The position numbers were made by a program, and so were the translations under genes. The notes under the pieces are model-generated. The model was not told the DNA's origin and made no database searches. It saw only the letters and a list, made by a program, of their open reading frames with translations. DNA of 60,651 nucleotides, taken from assembly GCA_023425025.1 (NCBI GenBank), contig JAFADG010000006.1, positions 1 to 60,651 of the forward strand, read 5' to 3'. This stretch comes from Bacillota bacterium (lineage in GTDB: Bacteria; Bacillota; Clostridia; Christensenellales; Aristaeellaceae). Below, in pieces: positions 42,071-51,012 of the stretch (its first letter is position 1; every line of letters starts with the position of its first letter).

Positions 42071-44107
42071 GTGAAGAAAGCTGCGGCTGCATGCATTTTG
42101 ATGGCGGTTCTGCTCGCTGGCGTGGCCACGGGCCATGCTGCCACGCCTTATAAAACCTACACACAAAGCTGGATATACGGCCTTTCGGAAACGCAGACAG
42201 CCTATGAGCCCGTAGGCACCTTGATCAAGTTCGGCGACGAATCCCTGAAAAATGCCAGCGACATGCGCCTTGGCCCGGACGGAAACCTGTACATTGCCGA
42301 TACGGGCAACGCCCGCATCCTGGTAGTGACCAGGGAGGGGGAGCTGGTAAAGGAGATCCAGGATAAAAAGAATATGAAGGACCCCAGGGGCGTCTTTGTG
42401 ACGGAGGCCGGCGACGTGTATGTGGCCGACGAGAACGGCCGCAAGGTGTCGGTGTTTGGCAAGAACGGCAAGTACCTGCGCAGCTATGAAAAGCCGGACC
42501 ATCCGCTCTTTGGGGGCTCCTCGCCCTACAAGCCCAACAAGGTGGTGGTGGACAAGAGGGGCAACCTGTACGTCAGTTCCACCGGCAACACCAACGGTAT
42601 CGTGCAGATTTCTCCCGCCGGGGACGGCGGGTTCCTGGGCTACTTTGGGGCAAACATGACCAACGCCTCCCTGATGGCCAGAATCCGCAAGGCCGTTTTT
42701 TCCGACGAGCAATTAAGCCGCACGGCGGACATCGTGCCCACCAGCGTGGTGAATCTGTCCATCGATGAAAAAGGCATGATCTTTACCGTCAGCCAGACGG
42801 GAGACATGAATACGCTTAGAAAGCTGAACGTCGCCGGCAAAAACATACTGGACCCCGACTGGTACGACAACTACCCCGCGGCGGTGACCACCAACAGCTT
42901 CGGCAATATCTTCATGGCCAGCAAAAACGGCTATGTATACGAGTATACCTCCGAAGGCTCCATGATCTTTGTCTTTGGCTCCAAGGACGACGGGCAGCAG
43001 CGCACCGGCCTTTCCACCAATGTAGCCGGCATCGCGGTGGATGAGGACAACCGCATCTATCTGCTGGACAACGTTCAAAACACGATCCAGATTTTTGCGC
43101 CCACGGAGTTCTGCGACCTGGTGCACAAGGCCTTCGTGCTGTTCCAAAACGGCAAGTATGAAGAGAGTAAGGAGCCCTGGCAGCAGGTGCTGCGCATGAA
43201 CAGCCTGTTTTCCTACGCCAACGCCGGTCTGGGCGAGGCGCTGTACAGGGAAGGGGATTATGAAAACGCGCTGGAGGCCTACAAAAACGGCGGTTCCTTT
43301 GAAGGCTACTCCGACGCGTTCTGGGAACTGCGCAGCGACTGGCTTCACAAGCACCTGGGCACGGGCATCATCGGTATCGCCGCGCTGGCCCTTGCCATGG
43401 CCGTGCTCCGCCGGGTAAGCAAAAGGACCCACTTCCTCGCCCCTGCTGGCAGGCTTTTGCACGCGGCCGGCAATGCCGGTGTGATCCGCCAGACGGGCTT
43501 CAGCCTCTATATGCTCAAAAACCCCTACGATGCCGCCTATGGCATCAAGCGGGAGAATAAGGCCAGCGTCTTCTCCGCGATGATCGTGATGCTGCTGTAC
43601 TTCCTTTTACATGTGGTAGAGAAGTATTACTCCGGCTTCCTCTATAAATCGGTGCCGGACGGTTATTTCGAGCTGGTGCTGGACTTTGTGAATGTATACG
43701 GCATCTACCTGCTGCTGGTCATTTGCTGCTACCTGGTATGCACCGTCACCGAAGGCGAAGCTTCCTTCAAGGATATGTTTATCGGCGCCGCGTACTCCCT
43801 GGCCCCGCTGCTGGTATTAAAGCCTGTGGTGATCGTATTGACCAATGTGCTGACCTACAATGAATCCTTCTTCATCGGCATCACCAATGTCGTGGCCTAT
43901 GGCTGGACGGGCATACTGCTGTATTTGTCCATCATGTACCTGAACGACTACACCGGCAAAAAGACGGTGAAGGTGATCGTTTTGACGCTGTTCACGGCGC
44001 TGATCTGTGTGGCGCTGCTCTTTGTGGTGTACGTGCTGATCACCCAGTTTATTGACTTTGGCCAAGCGATCTATGGAGAGGTGGTGTACCGCTTTGTACG
44101 CAGGTAA
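42071..44107 (+). CDS. NHL-repeat / TPR / YIP1-type membrane protein
   Basis: The 678-residue protein has a signal peptide (AAACILMAVLLAGVATGHAA), then an NHL beta-propeller outside the membrane (repeats such as DMRLGPDGNLYIADTGNARI, GVFVTEAGDVYVADENGRKV and GIAVDEDNRIYLLDNVQNTI), a short TPR-like helical pair (VHKAFVLFQNGKYEESKEPW, NAGLGEALYREGDYENALEA), a single helix near 440 and a C-terminal YIP1-like bundle of about five helices. It may scaffold the transport complex; no enzyme motif is visible. I prefer GTG 42071 behind GGGGG, giving a normal signal peptide; GTG 42041 is the alternative. From memory this gene accompanies DUF5696 genes in Paenibacillus and relatives. Confidence 0.75.
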   Translation: MKKAAAACILMAVLLAGVATGHAATPYKTYTQSWIYGLSETQTAYEPVGTLIKFGDESLKNASDMRLGPDGNLYIADTGNARILVVTREGELVKEIQDKKNMKDPRGVFVTEAGDVYVADENGRKVSVFGKNGKYLRSYEKPDHPLFGGSSPYKPNKVVVDKRGNLYVSSTGNTNGIVQISPAGDGGFLGYFGANMTNASLMARIRKAVFSDEQLSRTADIVPTSVVNLSIDEKGMIFTVSQTGDMNTLRKLNVAGKNILDPDWYDNYPAAVTTNSFGNIFMASKNGYVYEYTSEGSMIFVFGSKDDGQQRTGLSTNVAGIAVDEDNRIYLLDNVQNTIQIFAPTEFCDLVHKAFVLFQNGKYEESKEPWQQVLRMNSLFSYANAGLGEALYREGDYENALEAYKNGGSFEGYSDAFWELRSDWLHKHLGTGIIGIAALALAMAVLRRVSKRTHFLAPAGRLLHAAGNAGVIRQTGFSLYMLKNPYDAAYGIKRENKASVFSAMIVMLLYFLLHVVEKYYSGFLYKSVPDGYFELVLDFVNVYGIYLLLVICCYLVCTVTEGEASFKDMFIGAAYSLAPLLVLKPVVIVLTNVLTYNESFFIGITNVVAYGWTGILLYLSIMYLNDYTGKKTVKVIVLTLFTALICVALLFVVYVLITQFIDFGQAIYGEVVYRFVRR

Positions 44108-44111
44108 AGCG

Positions 44112-46319
44112 ATGGCCCGTCTTGCAGTGCTTTTGCTGGCGCTGCTGCTGATATGCGCTGTTGCCGCGGCCGAAACCGCGGCATTGCCGGAGGCTGCTTC
44201 CTCCATCCCCCAGGGATACGAGCTGGTGGCCGAAAACAGCAGCTGGAAGCTGTACCTTTGCAGGGAAAACCTGGGCCTTGTCATGGAAGACGCGAAAATG
44301 GGGAGCAGAATGTTTTCCACCGTGGCAAACGCGGACAAGATGAAGGACAACGACCTGTGGAAAGGGTTCTACCAGTCGGGCATCGTGCTGGAATACATCG
44401 AGGGCAACATTGCCAAATATCCCTGGGCGAACCTGGTCGCCACGCCCCACGAAAAAACGATTACCCTTTTGCCTGATGGTTTCACGGCGGATGTGCACTA
44501 TACGCAGCTTGGCATCGCCTATCAGGTGACCGTCACCTTGGGAGCGGACGGTCTGAGCGTATTCATTCCCCAAAGCGGCATCCGCGAGGAGAAGCCGGAG
44601 CAATACACGGTGGGCAGCTTCTATGTGTACCCCTTCATGGGCTATTCGTACCTGGGCGAAGACGGGGGATACATGATCATCCCTGACGGCCAGGGCGCGC
44701 TGATCGATTTGAAGGACAATGAAGGCCGCTTCACCATGCCCTTTACCGGCACGGTCTACGGCAGAAACATCGGCCTGCAGGATACGGCCTTTGGCCAGCT
44801 GCAGTATTCCCTGTACGGTTTTCCCACCAGCAACGATACCGAACGCGTGATGATGCCTGTCTTTGGCATGGTGCACGGCAACAAAAAGATGGGCTTTCTG
44901 GGGGTCATTGAAAAAGGGGATATTTCCGCTACCATACAGGCGTATCCCAACGGTGTGCAGCGCATGCTGTTCGACTGGGTTTGCGCCAAGTATACCTACC
45001 GGGTGGTCTATCCCCAGCAGACGGGGCCAAACAGCGGCACCATCAACATGCGCACGGAGCATGCCAAATCCTTTGACATCCTGCAGCATTTTTTGTTCAC
45101 CTCCGGCGAGGAGGCAAACTATACGGGCCTGGCCAAGGCCTACCGCGCCTACCTAAAGGATAGGGGCGCGTTCGGGCATGCCGACGAACTGCGGGAATTT
45201 GACGTGCAGGTGGACTTTCTGGGCGGCGAGCGCAAGAATGCCGTGCTTGGCAAACAGCCTGTATCCATGACTACGGCTCAGCAGGCGGGGGAAATACTGA
45301 CCGCCTTGCAGGATGCGGGCGCTACAAACATCCTCTCCGTTTACAAGGGATGGCAGGACAAGGGCATCATGGGCGGCCTGCCCACCAGCGGTTATCAGCC
45401 GGCGGGCAACCTTGGCGGAAAACAGGGCTTTGAAAAACTGTTTCAGCTGGCCGGGGAGCGGAACATCCGCCTGTACCTGCTTGCCGACCTTCTGGCCCTG
45501 AATCCGGCGGAAAATCCCGGCCTCTCCTATGACGCGCTGAAAAAGGTCAACAGCAGCACGTTTTCCATGTACCTGTACGCCATGGTCTATAACGAGCTGC
45601 AGTTTCTGACCCCCTCAAAATCCCTGGAATTCGGCCAGAGGCTTGTAAAGGAAGCCGGGGAAGCCGGCGTGCCGGGGCTGAGCCTTGTGGGTACGACGGA
45701 GCTGATGACCGATTACTACTATAACCAAAAATATTACGACAGCAGCGTCTGCGCTGATTTCTACAGCCGGCTGGCCGATGCTTCGGTGCAGGCGACGCCC
45801 ACCGTGCTGGACAGCGCCAACGCCTATCTGTGGCGCAGCGCCAACGCGCTGGTAGGGCTGCCCGTCGGCGGTTCTGATTATCTGTATGTGTCCAGGGAGA
45901 TCCCCTTCCTGTCCATTGCCCTGTCCGGCAGTATCCCCTATTACGCCGAATATGTGAACTTCCAGGCCAACACCCGGCGGTTCTTCTTAAAGCTGATCGA
46001 GCAGGGGGCCAGGCCTTCCTTCTATATCACGTGGGAAGATCCCATCGCATTGCAGGAGACCAATTCCTACGATATCTATTCCTCGCAGTTTGAAAAGTAT
46101 CAGGATATGATCACCGGCTGGTACAAGGAACTGAAAGCGCTGCATGACTTGATCGGCGGCAGCGCCATCGATACCCACGTCCGGGTGGGCGATATGGTAC
46201 GGGTGACGTACGAAAACGGGCTGGCCGTTTATGTAAACTTTGGGGAAAAGCCCGCCGCGATGGAGGAAGTCGCCCTGGAAAGACTCAGCTACAAGGTGGT
46301 GACCGGCGATGGCAAATAA
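44112..46319 (+). CDS. Secreted DUF5696-type protein, possible glycosidase-like barrel
   Basis: The 735-residue protein has a signal peptide (LAVLLLALLLICAVAAAETA). The first 330 residues are beta-rich (GYSYLGEDGGYMIIPDGQGA, PVFGMVHGNKKMGFLGVIEK). From about 400 a barrel-like alternation appears, with NILSVYKGWQDKGIMGGLPT, GGKQGFEKLFQLAGERNIRL and YLLADLLALNP, then GLSLVGTTELMTDYYY. The YKGWQ...GG..GF..L arrangement recalls alpha-retaining glycosidase barrels such as GH101; this is my inference and no catalytic residue is proven. I believe the protein corresponds to DUF5696. The start is uncertain: ATG 44112 lies after the YIP1-type stop, while TTG 44094 and ATG 44073 overlap it. The stop overlaps the next permease gene. 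Confidence 0.65.
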   Translation: MARLAVLLLALLLICAVAAAETAALPEAASSIPQGYELVAENSSWKLYLCRENLGLVMEDAKMGSRMFSTVANADKMKDNDLWKGFYQSGIVLEYIEGNIAKYPWANLVATPHEKTITLLPDGFTADVHYTQLGIAYQVTVTLGADGLSVFIPQSGIREEKPEQYTVGSFYVYPFMGYSYLGEDGGYMIIPDGQGALIDLKDNEGRFTMPFTGTVYGRNIGLQDTAFGQLQYSLYGFPTSNDTERVMMPVFGMVHGNKKMGFLGVIEKGDISATIQAYPNGVQRMLFDWVCAKYTYRVVYPQQTGPNSGTINMRTEHAKSFDILQHFLFTSGEEANYTGLAKAYRAYLKDRGAFGHADELREFDVQVDFLGGERKNAVLGKQPVSMTTAQQAGEILTALQDAGATNILSVYKGWQDKGIMGGLPTSGYQPAGNLGGKQGFEKLFQLAGERNIRLYLLADLLALNPAENPGLSYDALKKVNSSTFSMYLYAMVYNELQFLTPSKSLEFGQRLVKEAGEAGVPGLSLVGTTELMTDYYYNQKYYDSSVCADFYSRLADASVQATPTVLDSANAYLWRSANALVGLPVGGSDYLYVSREIPFLSIALSGSIPYYAEYVNFQANTRRFFLKLIEQGARPSFYITWEDPIALQETNSYDIYSSQFEKYQDMITGWYKELKALHDLIGGSAIDTHVRVGDMVRVTYENGLAVYVNFGEKPAAMEEVALERLSYKVVTGDGK

Positions 46320-47253
46320 GCGAAAGGTGCACCCCCATTTGAAAAAGCGGCTGACCCGCCGCAGGCTTCGGGAATGGCTGTACGGGTATCTGTTCATCCT
46401 CCCCTGGATCGCGGGCCTTTGCGTCTTCTTTCTGTATGCCATGCAGCAGAGCTTTTCCTATGCCTTGAACGACGTGCGCCTTTCCAACGGGCTCAGCTTT
46501 ACGTATGTAGGCTTTCAGAACTTCGCCAACGTGTTTGTGCTGGACAACAACTATCCCCTGGCGCTGGTGGGTTTTGTGATGACCATTGTCATACAGCTGC
46601 CGGTGATCGTTTCCTTCGCGCTGATCATGGCGCTGCTTTTAAACAGCAAAATCAAGGCAAAGGGGCTGTTCCGGGTCATCTTCTTTCTGCCGGTGATCAT
46701 CGCCACCGGCCCTGTCATGCAGGAGCTGACCCGGCAGGGCGCGGCGACGGTGCCCATGGTGAACAGCGCTTCCTTTATGACCGCCATTGGAAACGCGGTG
46801 CCCTACTGGCTGGCCGATCCCATTCTGGAGCTGTTTTCCTCGCTGATATTGATCCTTTGGAACAGCGGCGTGCAGATACTGATTTTCATTGCCGGGCTGC
46901 AAAAGGTATCCAGGGAAATGTACGAGGCGGCCCGCATCGACGGCGCGTCGGGCTGGGAATGCTTCTGGAAAATCACGCTGCCGGCCGTAAAGCCGCTGAT
47001 CCTGCTCAACGCCATCTATACCATTGTGGCCATGGCCACAGGCGGCCAGAATGAAGTCATCACCATCATTCACGATACCATGTTCAACTCCGCGGTGGGC
47101 AGGGGATACGGCTTTGCCGCCGCCATGGCCTGGGTATACGCGGGGGTGGTGGCGCTGCTGCTGGCCGCGGCCTACCTGATCCTGCGGGAAAAGAGCGACA
47201 GGCATGTTGTGTATGAACAAAAGCGCATCCGAAAGCAGGGGGTCAGAACATGA
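46309..47253 (+). CDS. CUT1-type sugar ABC permease, second pair, MalF-like
   Basis: The 314-residue membrane protein overlaps the DUF5696-type gene by 11 bases. It has a basic N-terminus, helix YLFILPWIAGLCVFFLYAM and the EAA loop EAARIDGASGWECFWKITLP. The MQQSFSYALNDVRLSNGLSF periplasmic loop is typical of this subunit in polysaccharide-utilising Firmicutes. It pairs with the next gene, giving the operon a second complete channel. Confidence 0.92.
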   Translation: MANKRKVHPHLKKRLTRRRLREWLYGYLFILPWIAGLCVFFLYAMQQSFSYALNDVRLSNGLSFTYVGFQNFANVFVLDNNYPLALVGFVMTIVIQLPVIVSFALIMALLLNSKIKAKGLFRVIFFLPVIIATGPVMQELTRQGAATVPMVNSASFMTAIGNAVPYWLADPILELFSSLILILWNSGVQILIFIAGLQKVSREMYEAARIDGASGWECFWKITLPAVKPLILLNAIYTIVAMATGGQNEVITIIHDTMFNSAVGRGYGFAAAMAWVYAGVVALLLAAAYLILREKSDRHVVYEQKRIRKQGVRT

Positions 47254-48224
47254 ATATCGTTTTAAAAAAGAATCCCCTTGTCAAAGCCGCGCGCAGGGAG
47301 CATTTGAAAAAAATCCTCCTTGGCAGCAATGAAAAGCGCGGCCTGCTGATGAGCCTGGTCACCTATGTGCTGCTCATCAGCATCGCTTTCATATTTGTGT
47401 ATCCCGTTTTGTACATGCTCTCCACCAGCCTGATGCCGCGCCAGGACCTGCTGGATTCCTCGGTCAAATGGATCCCCTCCGCCATGTACACAAAAAATTA
47501 TGCGGATGCCATTGCCACCATGGAGTACGGCCCTTCCCTTTTCAAAAACCTGCTCATTGCCGTGCTGCCCACCCTTGCCCAGGTGTTCGTTTGTTCCCTG
47601 GCGGGCTACGGCTTTGCCAGGTACGGCTTCCCGTTGAAAAAGATGTGGATGGGCCTGCTGCTTTTGAGCTTCCTCCTGCCGCCCCAGGTGACCATGATGC
47701 CAACCTATGTGCTGTTTGACAAGCTGAAGCTGACGGGAACCCTTTGGGCCTTTGTTGTACCGGCCTTATTGGGGCAGGGCTTCAAAAGCGCCCTGTTTGT
47801 GCTGATCTTTTACAACTTCCATCACCAGGTACCCAAATCCCTGATCGAGGCGGCGGAAATCGACGGGGTGGGGCATATCGGCGGGTATTTCAAAATAGCC
47901 GTTCCCCTGTCCATGGGCGCGGTGGTGGTGGTAACGCTCTTCTCCTTCGTCTGGTACTGGAACGAAAACTACCTCATCAATCTGTACCTGGGCTACGCCA
48001 ATACCAGGGCACGGGGACTGACGACGCTGCTTTTGGAGCTGCAGCGGTTTCAAACCAGCTACGAAGCTTTGTACTCCGCCTGGGAGACCTCCCCCAACAG
48101 GCTCAACGACGCCATCCGCATGGCAGGCACCATGCTGGCCATCGCGCCGCTGTTGGTTTTGTATTTTGTGCTGCAAAAGCAGTTTGTGCAAAGCGTGGAC
48201 AAGAGCGGCATCACCGGCGAGTGA
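47250..48224 (+). CDS. CUT1-type sugar ABC permease, second pair, MalG-like
   Basis: The 324-residue membrane protein overlaps its partner by four bases (ATGA). It has an N-terminal cytoplasmic tail of about 30 residues, helix LISIAFIFVYPVLYMLSTSL, GYGFARYGFPLKK and the EAA loop EAAEIDGVGHIGGYFKIAVP, and ends FVQSVDKSGITG. The second binding protein gene follows after 69 bases. Confidence 0.92.
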   Translation: MNIVLKKNPLVKAARREHLKKILLGSNEKRGLLMSLVTYVLLISIAFIFVYPVLYMLSTSLMPRQDLLDSSVKWIPSAMYTKNYADAIATMEYGPSLFKNLLIAVLPTLAQVFVCSLAGYGFARYGFPLKKMWMGLLLLSFLLPPQVTMMPTYVLFDKLKLTGTLWAFVVPALLGQGFKSALFVLIFYNFHHQVPKSLIEAAEIDGVGHIGGYFKIAVPLSMGAVVVVTLFSFVWYWNENYLINLYLGYANTRARGLTTLLLELQRFQTSYEALYSAWETSPNRLNDAIRMAGTMLAIAPLLVLYFVLQKQFVQSVDKSGITGE

Positions 48225-48293
48225 CCCCGCGTTTCCCATCTCTTTGAATCAAAGCCGGCAAGGCTTTTGAGAAAACGATAAGGAGGTATCCCC

Positions 48294-49712
48294 ATGAAGA
48301 AACTGTCCCTGCTTTTGGCCCTTGTCATGGTCATGGCAACGCTGGTTCCCGCCTTTGCTGTGGCGGAGGCCGGCGGCATGCCCGCCCTGAACACCACCGA
48401 CGAGATCAAACTGACCTACGCCGTGTGGGACGACTATGAAATGACCCAGTTCCTGGCCGACAAATTTCATGAAAAGCATCCCAACATCACCATCGAGGTG
48501 CTGCAGCTGGGCGGTACGGATGTATACATGGCCAACCTGGCCAACCTGGCCGCCAACAACGAGTTCCCCGACATGTTCCAGCACCTGAACCTGGATACCT
48601 GCATTCTGAACGGCTGGTTCGGCGACATCACCCCCTACTGGGAGAGTGACCCCGAGACAGCGGAATACTACGACTCCCTGAAGAAGGTCGGCTACCTGGA
48701 TGGCAAGCGCACCTTCTTCATGGCGGCGGAATACCTGCCCATCACCATCTACCTGGATCAGACCGTGTTTGAAAAGCTGAACATCCCCATGCCCGACGCC
48801 GACTGGACCTATGAAGAGATGCTCAAGCTCATGGAGGAGTGCACCTCCCCTGAAAACGGCATCTGGGGCTACAACTCCTTCCTGGGCCTGATCACCATCG
48901 GCCCCATCGCCCTGACCGACGGCGCTTTGGCCGAATTCGGCTGGGATGGCGACAGCTACCACTTTGAAAGCGGCTGGGCCGACGCCATCGCCACCGAAGC
49001 GGAATACCAGCGCCTGGGATACCGCGCCATCCAGGCCAGCGAAGCCTGGGCCGCCGTGGCCGGCTCCAACGAGGTATGGCCCGGCGCCTCCGGCCATGTG
49101 GCCATTCAGCACGACGCCTGGTGGACCATGAACAACATCTATACCCAGTCTGACACCCTCGAGCGGGGCATCAAGATGGTTCCCTACGCGCCGCCCGCCA
49201 GCGAAACGGTGGAAAACTCCAACGCCGTGTCCTTCATCGACTTTGGCGCCATCTCCTCCACCACCAAATATCCCAGGGAAGCCTATGAAGCCCTGAAGTT
49301 CATGACCTGGGGCAAGGATGGCTGGCTGGCCCGCTGCGAAGGCTTTGAAAGCCTCGTCAACGCCGCAGGCGAAAAGATCTACCGTATGCCCAACTGCCTG
49401 CCGCTTTCCAACAATGAGGAAGTCTGGGCAGCCTACCGCAAGCTCTTTGACGACAGCGCCTATTGGGACGGCTTCTTTGCCAACGCCCGCCGGCCCGTAT
49501 CCCTGGGCGGGGTCGCCATCCCCGGCTTTAATACCTTCCTGAACGAAGTCTACTTCAACGGCGAGTACAACGGCGTGGTGGGCATGGAAGCCGCCGTATT
49601 CCAGGGCGTTGCCGATCCTTACGACTACACCGACGCGCTCAACGAGGCAGGCCGCCGCTACTATGACCAGGTCATGGAGGAATTCACGGCGGTATACGGC
49701 GAGGCCAAATAA
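48294..49712 (+). CDS. CUT1-type ABC transporter sugar-binding protein, second of the operon
   Basis: The 472-residue extracytoplasmic protein has a signal peptide (SLLLALVMVMATLVPAFA, then VAEA) without lipobox cysteine, and family 1 landmarks: IKLTYAVWDDYEMTQFLADK, FHEKHPNITIEVLQLGG, ITIYLDQTVFEKLNIPMPDA and WTYEEMLKLMEEC. Length is normal, unlike the giant binding protein at 37329. It probably serves the second permease pair. GGAGG precedes ATG 48294. A perfect terminator and a chain of hairpins follow. Confidence 0.92.
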   Translation: MKKLSLLLALVMVMATLVPAFAVAEAGGMPALNTTDEIKLTYAVWDDYEMTQFLADKFHEKHPNITIEVLQLGGTDVYMANLANLAANNEFPDMFQHLNLDTCILNGWFGDITPYWESDPETAEYYDSLKKVGYLDGKRTFFMAAEYLPITIYLDQTVFEKLNIPMPDADWTYEEMLKLMEECTSPENGIWGYNSFLGLITIGPIALTDGALAEFGWDGDSYHFESGWADAIATEAEYQRLGYRAIQASEAWAAVAGSNEVWPGASGHVAIQHDAWWTMNNIYTQSDTLERGIKMVPYAPPASETVENSNAVSFIDFGAISSTTKYPREAYEALKFMTWGKDGWLARCEGFESLVNAAGEKIYRMPNCLPLSNNEEVWAAYRKLFDDSAYWDGFFANARRPVSLGGVAIPGFNTFLNEVYFNGEYNGVVGMEAAVFQGVADPYDYTDALNEAGRRYYDQVMEEFTAVYGEAK

Positions 49713-49723
49713 CCGGCAAACTT

Positions 49724-49759
49724 TCGACAAAGTGGCTATCGCCACTTTGTCGAGTTTTT
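49724..49759 (+). terminator. Rho-independent terminator, hairpin repeat copy A
   Basis: TCGACAAAGTGGC (49724-49736) and GCCACTTTGTCGA (49741-49753) form a perfect 13-base stem with a 4-base loop, followed by GTTTTT. A close copy is at 56114-56142. Confidence 0.85.
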
Positions 49760-49772
49760 CCCTCGCTGCACT

Positions 49773-50065
49773 GCAAAAAAAGGCATAGCCTTTTTTGCGG
49801 CCGTTTGCTCGGGCAAGGTAGGAATTTCTACGAAATTCCTGCGCAAATCACCGCGCATGTCGCTGATTTGCGATTTACCATTGGAGGGCTTCGGCCCTCC
49901 AATACCTCCCGGGAGCTGTCAACGACATGGAAGGAGCGGTTTACCAGTCACTCCTTCTCGAATTGGCAAAGGGATGGATGCGGGCCGAAAAAGCGCTCCC
50001 CAATGGGAGGAAAACGGCCTGTTTCGAAGAATCTTAATAGAATTGTCCCGCGGCGTCAAGCCGCG
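49773..50065 (+). repeat. Array of six further hairpins before the ArsR-type gene
   Basis: In 290 bases without a gene I find successive inverted repeats: 49773-49798 (GCAAAAAAA-GGC, 3-base loop, one bulge, with T-run), 49820-49840 (AGGAATTTC), 49842-49872 (CGCAAATCA), 49881-49902 (TTGGAGGGC with TTCG loop), 49930-49957 (GAAGGAG) and 50049-50065 (CGCGGC). Together with the terminator at 49724 this gives seven hairpins between a binding-protein gene and a regulator gene. Each is short and nearly perfect. The array may be a mosaic of palindromic repeat units and should insulate the downstream regulator and GH51 gene from the long operon. Confidence 0.7.
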
Positions 50066-50082
50066 AATGTTGGAGGGTCGCA

Positions 50083-51012
50083 ATGATACACATCCAAAAG
50101 CTTCGGGATGGGCTGCCCCTGTTTCGCGCCCTGGATTCCGAAACGCGCATTTCCATTGTGGAGATGCTCAGCGTCAAAGGCCCTCAACCCATGACCATTA
50201 TTTCCCGGGAGCTGGGCATTACCAGCGGCGCGCTGACGCCCCATATCAAGGCTTTGGTGGACTGCGGGCTGGTGGATGTGGAGATGTCCGTGGGGAAGCA
50301 TGGCCTGCAAAAGGTGTGCAGCGTCGCGCAGGAGCGTATCATCATCGATCCCACCCCCTTGGATGAAGGGCGGAACATGTACGAAACGGAAATCGGCGTC
50401 GGACAGTATACCGCTTATGAAATCTTTCCGACCTGCGGCATTGCCACCAGCGAGCACCTGGTTGGCGAGGTGGATGAGCCGCGTTTCTTTGGATACCCCG
50501 AGCGGGCCACCGCCGGGATTCTTTGGTTTGGCAAGGGGTATGTGGAATACATGGTCCCCAACCTGCTAAGGGCCAACCAGCAGCTGCTGGAGCTGCAAAT
50601 ATCCCTTGAAATCTCTTCCGAAGCGCCGGGCGTCTCCGAAGACTGGCCCAGCGACATCTATTTTTCCATCAATGGCAGGGAGCTGGGCTATTGGATCAGC
50701 CCCGGCGACTTTGGCCGCACAAAAGGCATTTATAATCCCGATTGGTGGTTTCGCAACTGGAACCAGCACGGGTTGTTCAAGCTGCTTTCCGTCAACGACA
50801 GCGGGTCGTTTATTGACGGCTTTAAAATTTCCAACGTATGCCTTTCCGACCTGGGCCTGAACAACAACACCAATACCATGACCCTGCGTTTGAGCGTGCC
50901 GGACAAGGCCCGCAACCAGGGCGGGCTGACCATTTTCGGCAGGGGCTTTGGCAATTATCCGCAGGATATCAAGGTGCGCATGCACTACCGCGATACGGGA
51001 GAAGAAAAATGA
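50083..51012 (+). CDS. ArsR-type winged-helix regulator with C-terminal sandwich domain
   Basis: The 309-residue protein has an N-terminal ArsR-like winged helix (LFRALDSETRISIVEMLSVK, then MTIISRELGITSGALTPHIK) followed by a domain of about 200 residues with many aromatics (GILWFGKGYVEYMVPNLLRA, YNPDWWFRNWNQHGLFKLLS). The second domain is not a LacI or ROK ligand fold; it looks like a beta-sandwich that could bind a sugar. No metal-binding cysteines of classic ArsR are in place. The gene overlaps the GH51 gene by four bases, so it probably senses arabinose-type ligands and controls the arabinofuranosidase. TTGGAGGG precedes ATG 50083, just after the last hairpin of the array. Confidence 0.75.
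   Translation: MIHIQKLRDGLPLFRALDSETRISIVEMLSVKGPQPMTIISRELGITSGALTPHIKALVDCGLVDVEMSVGKHGLQKVCSVAQERIIIDPTPLDEGRNMYETEIGVGQYTAYEIFPTCGIATSEHLVGEVDEPRFFGYPERATAGILWFGKGYVEYMVPNLLRANQQLLELQISLEISSEAPGVSEDWPSDIYFSINGRELGYWISPGDFGRTKGIYNPDWWFRNWNQHGLFKLLSVNDSGSFIDGFKISNVCLSDLGLNNNTNTMTLRLSVPDKARNQGGLTIFGRGFGNYPQDIKVRMHYRDTGEEK

Noticed and set aside
48249..49745. Open frame of 498 codons on the minus strand opposite the second binding protein
   Set aside because: It is a codon-bias shadow (Gly/Val/His-rich product, no family) of a clear solute-binding protein.
49724..50065. CRISPR array or riboswitch
   Set aside because: The repeats differ from each other and have no regular spacers, and no known riboswitch core was recognised.
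49805..50366. Short open frames inside the hairpin array
   Set aside because: They cross inverted repeats and run into the ArsR-type gene in the wrong frame.
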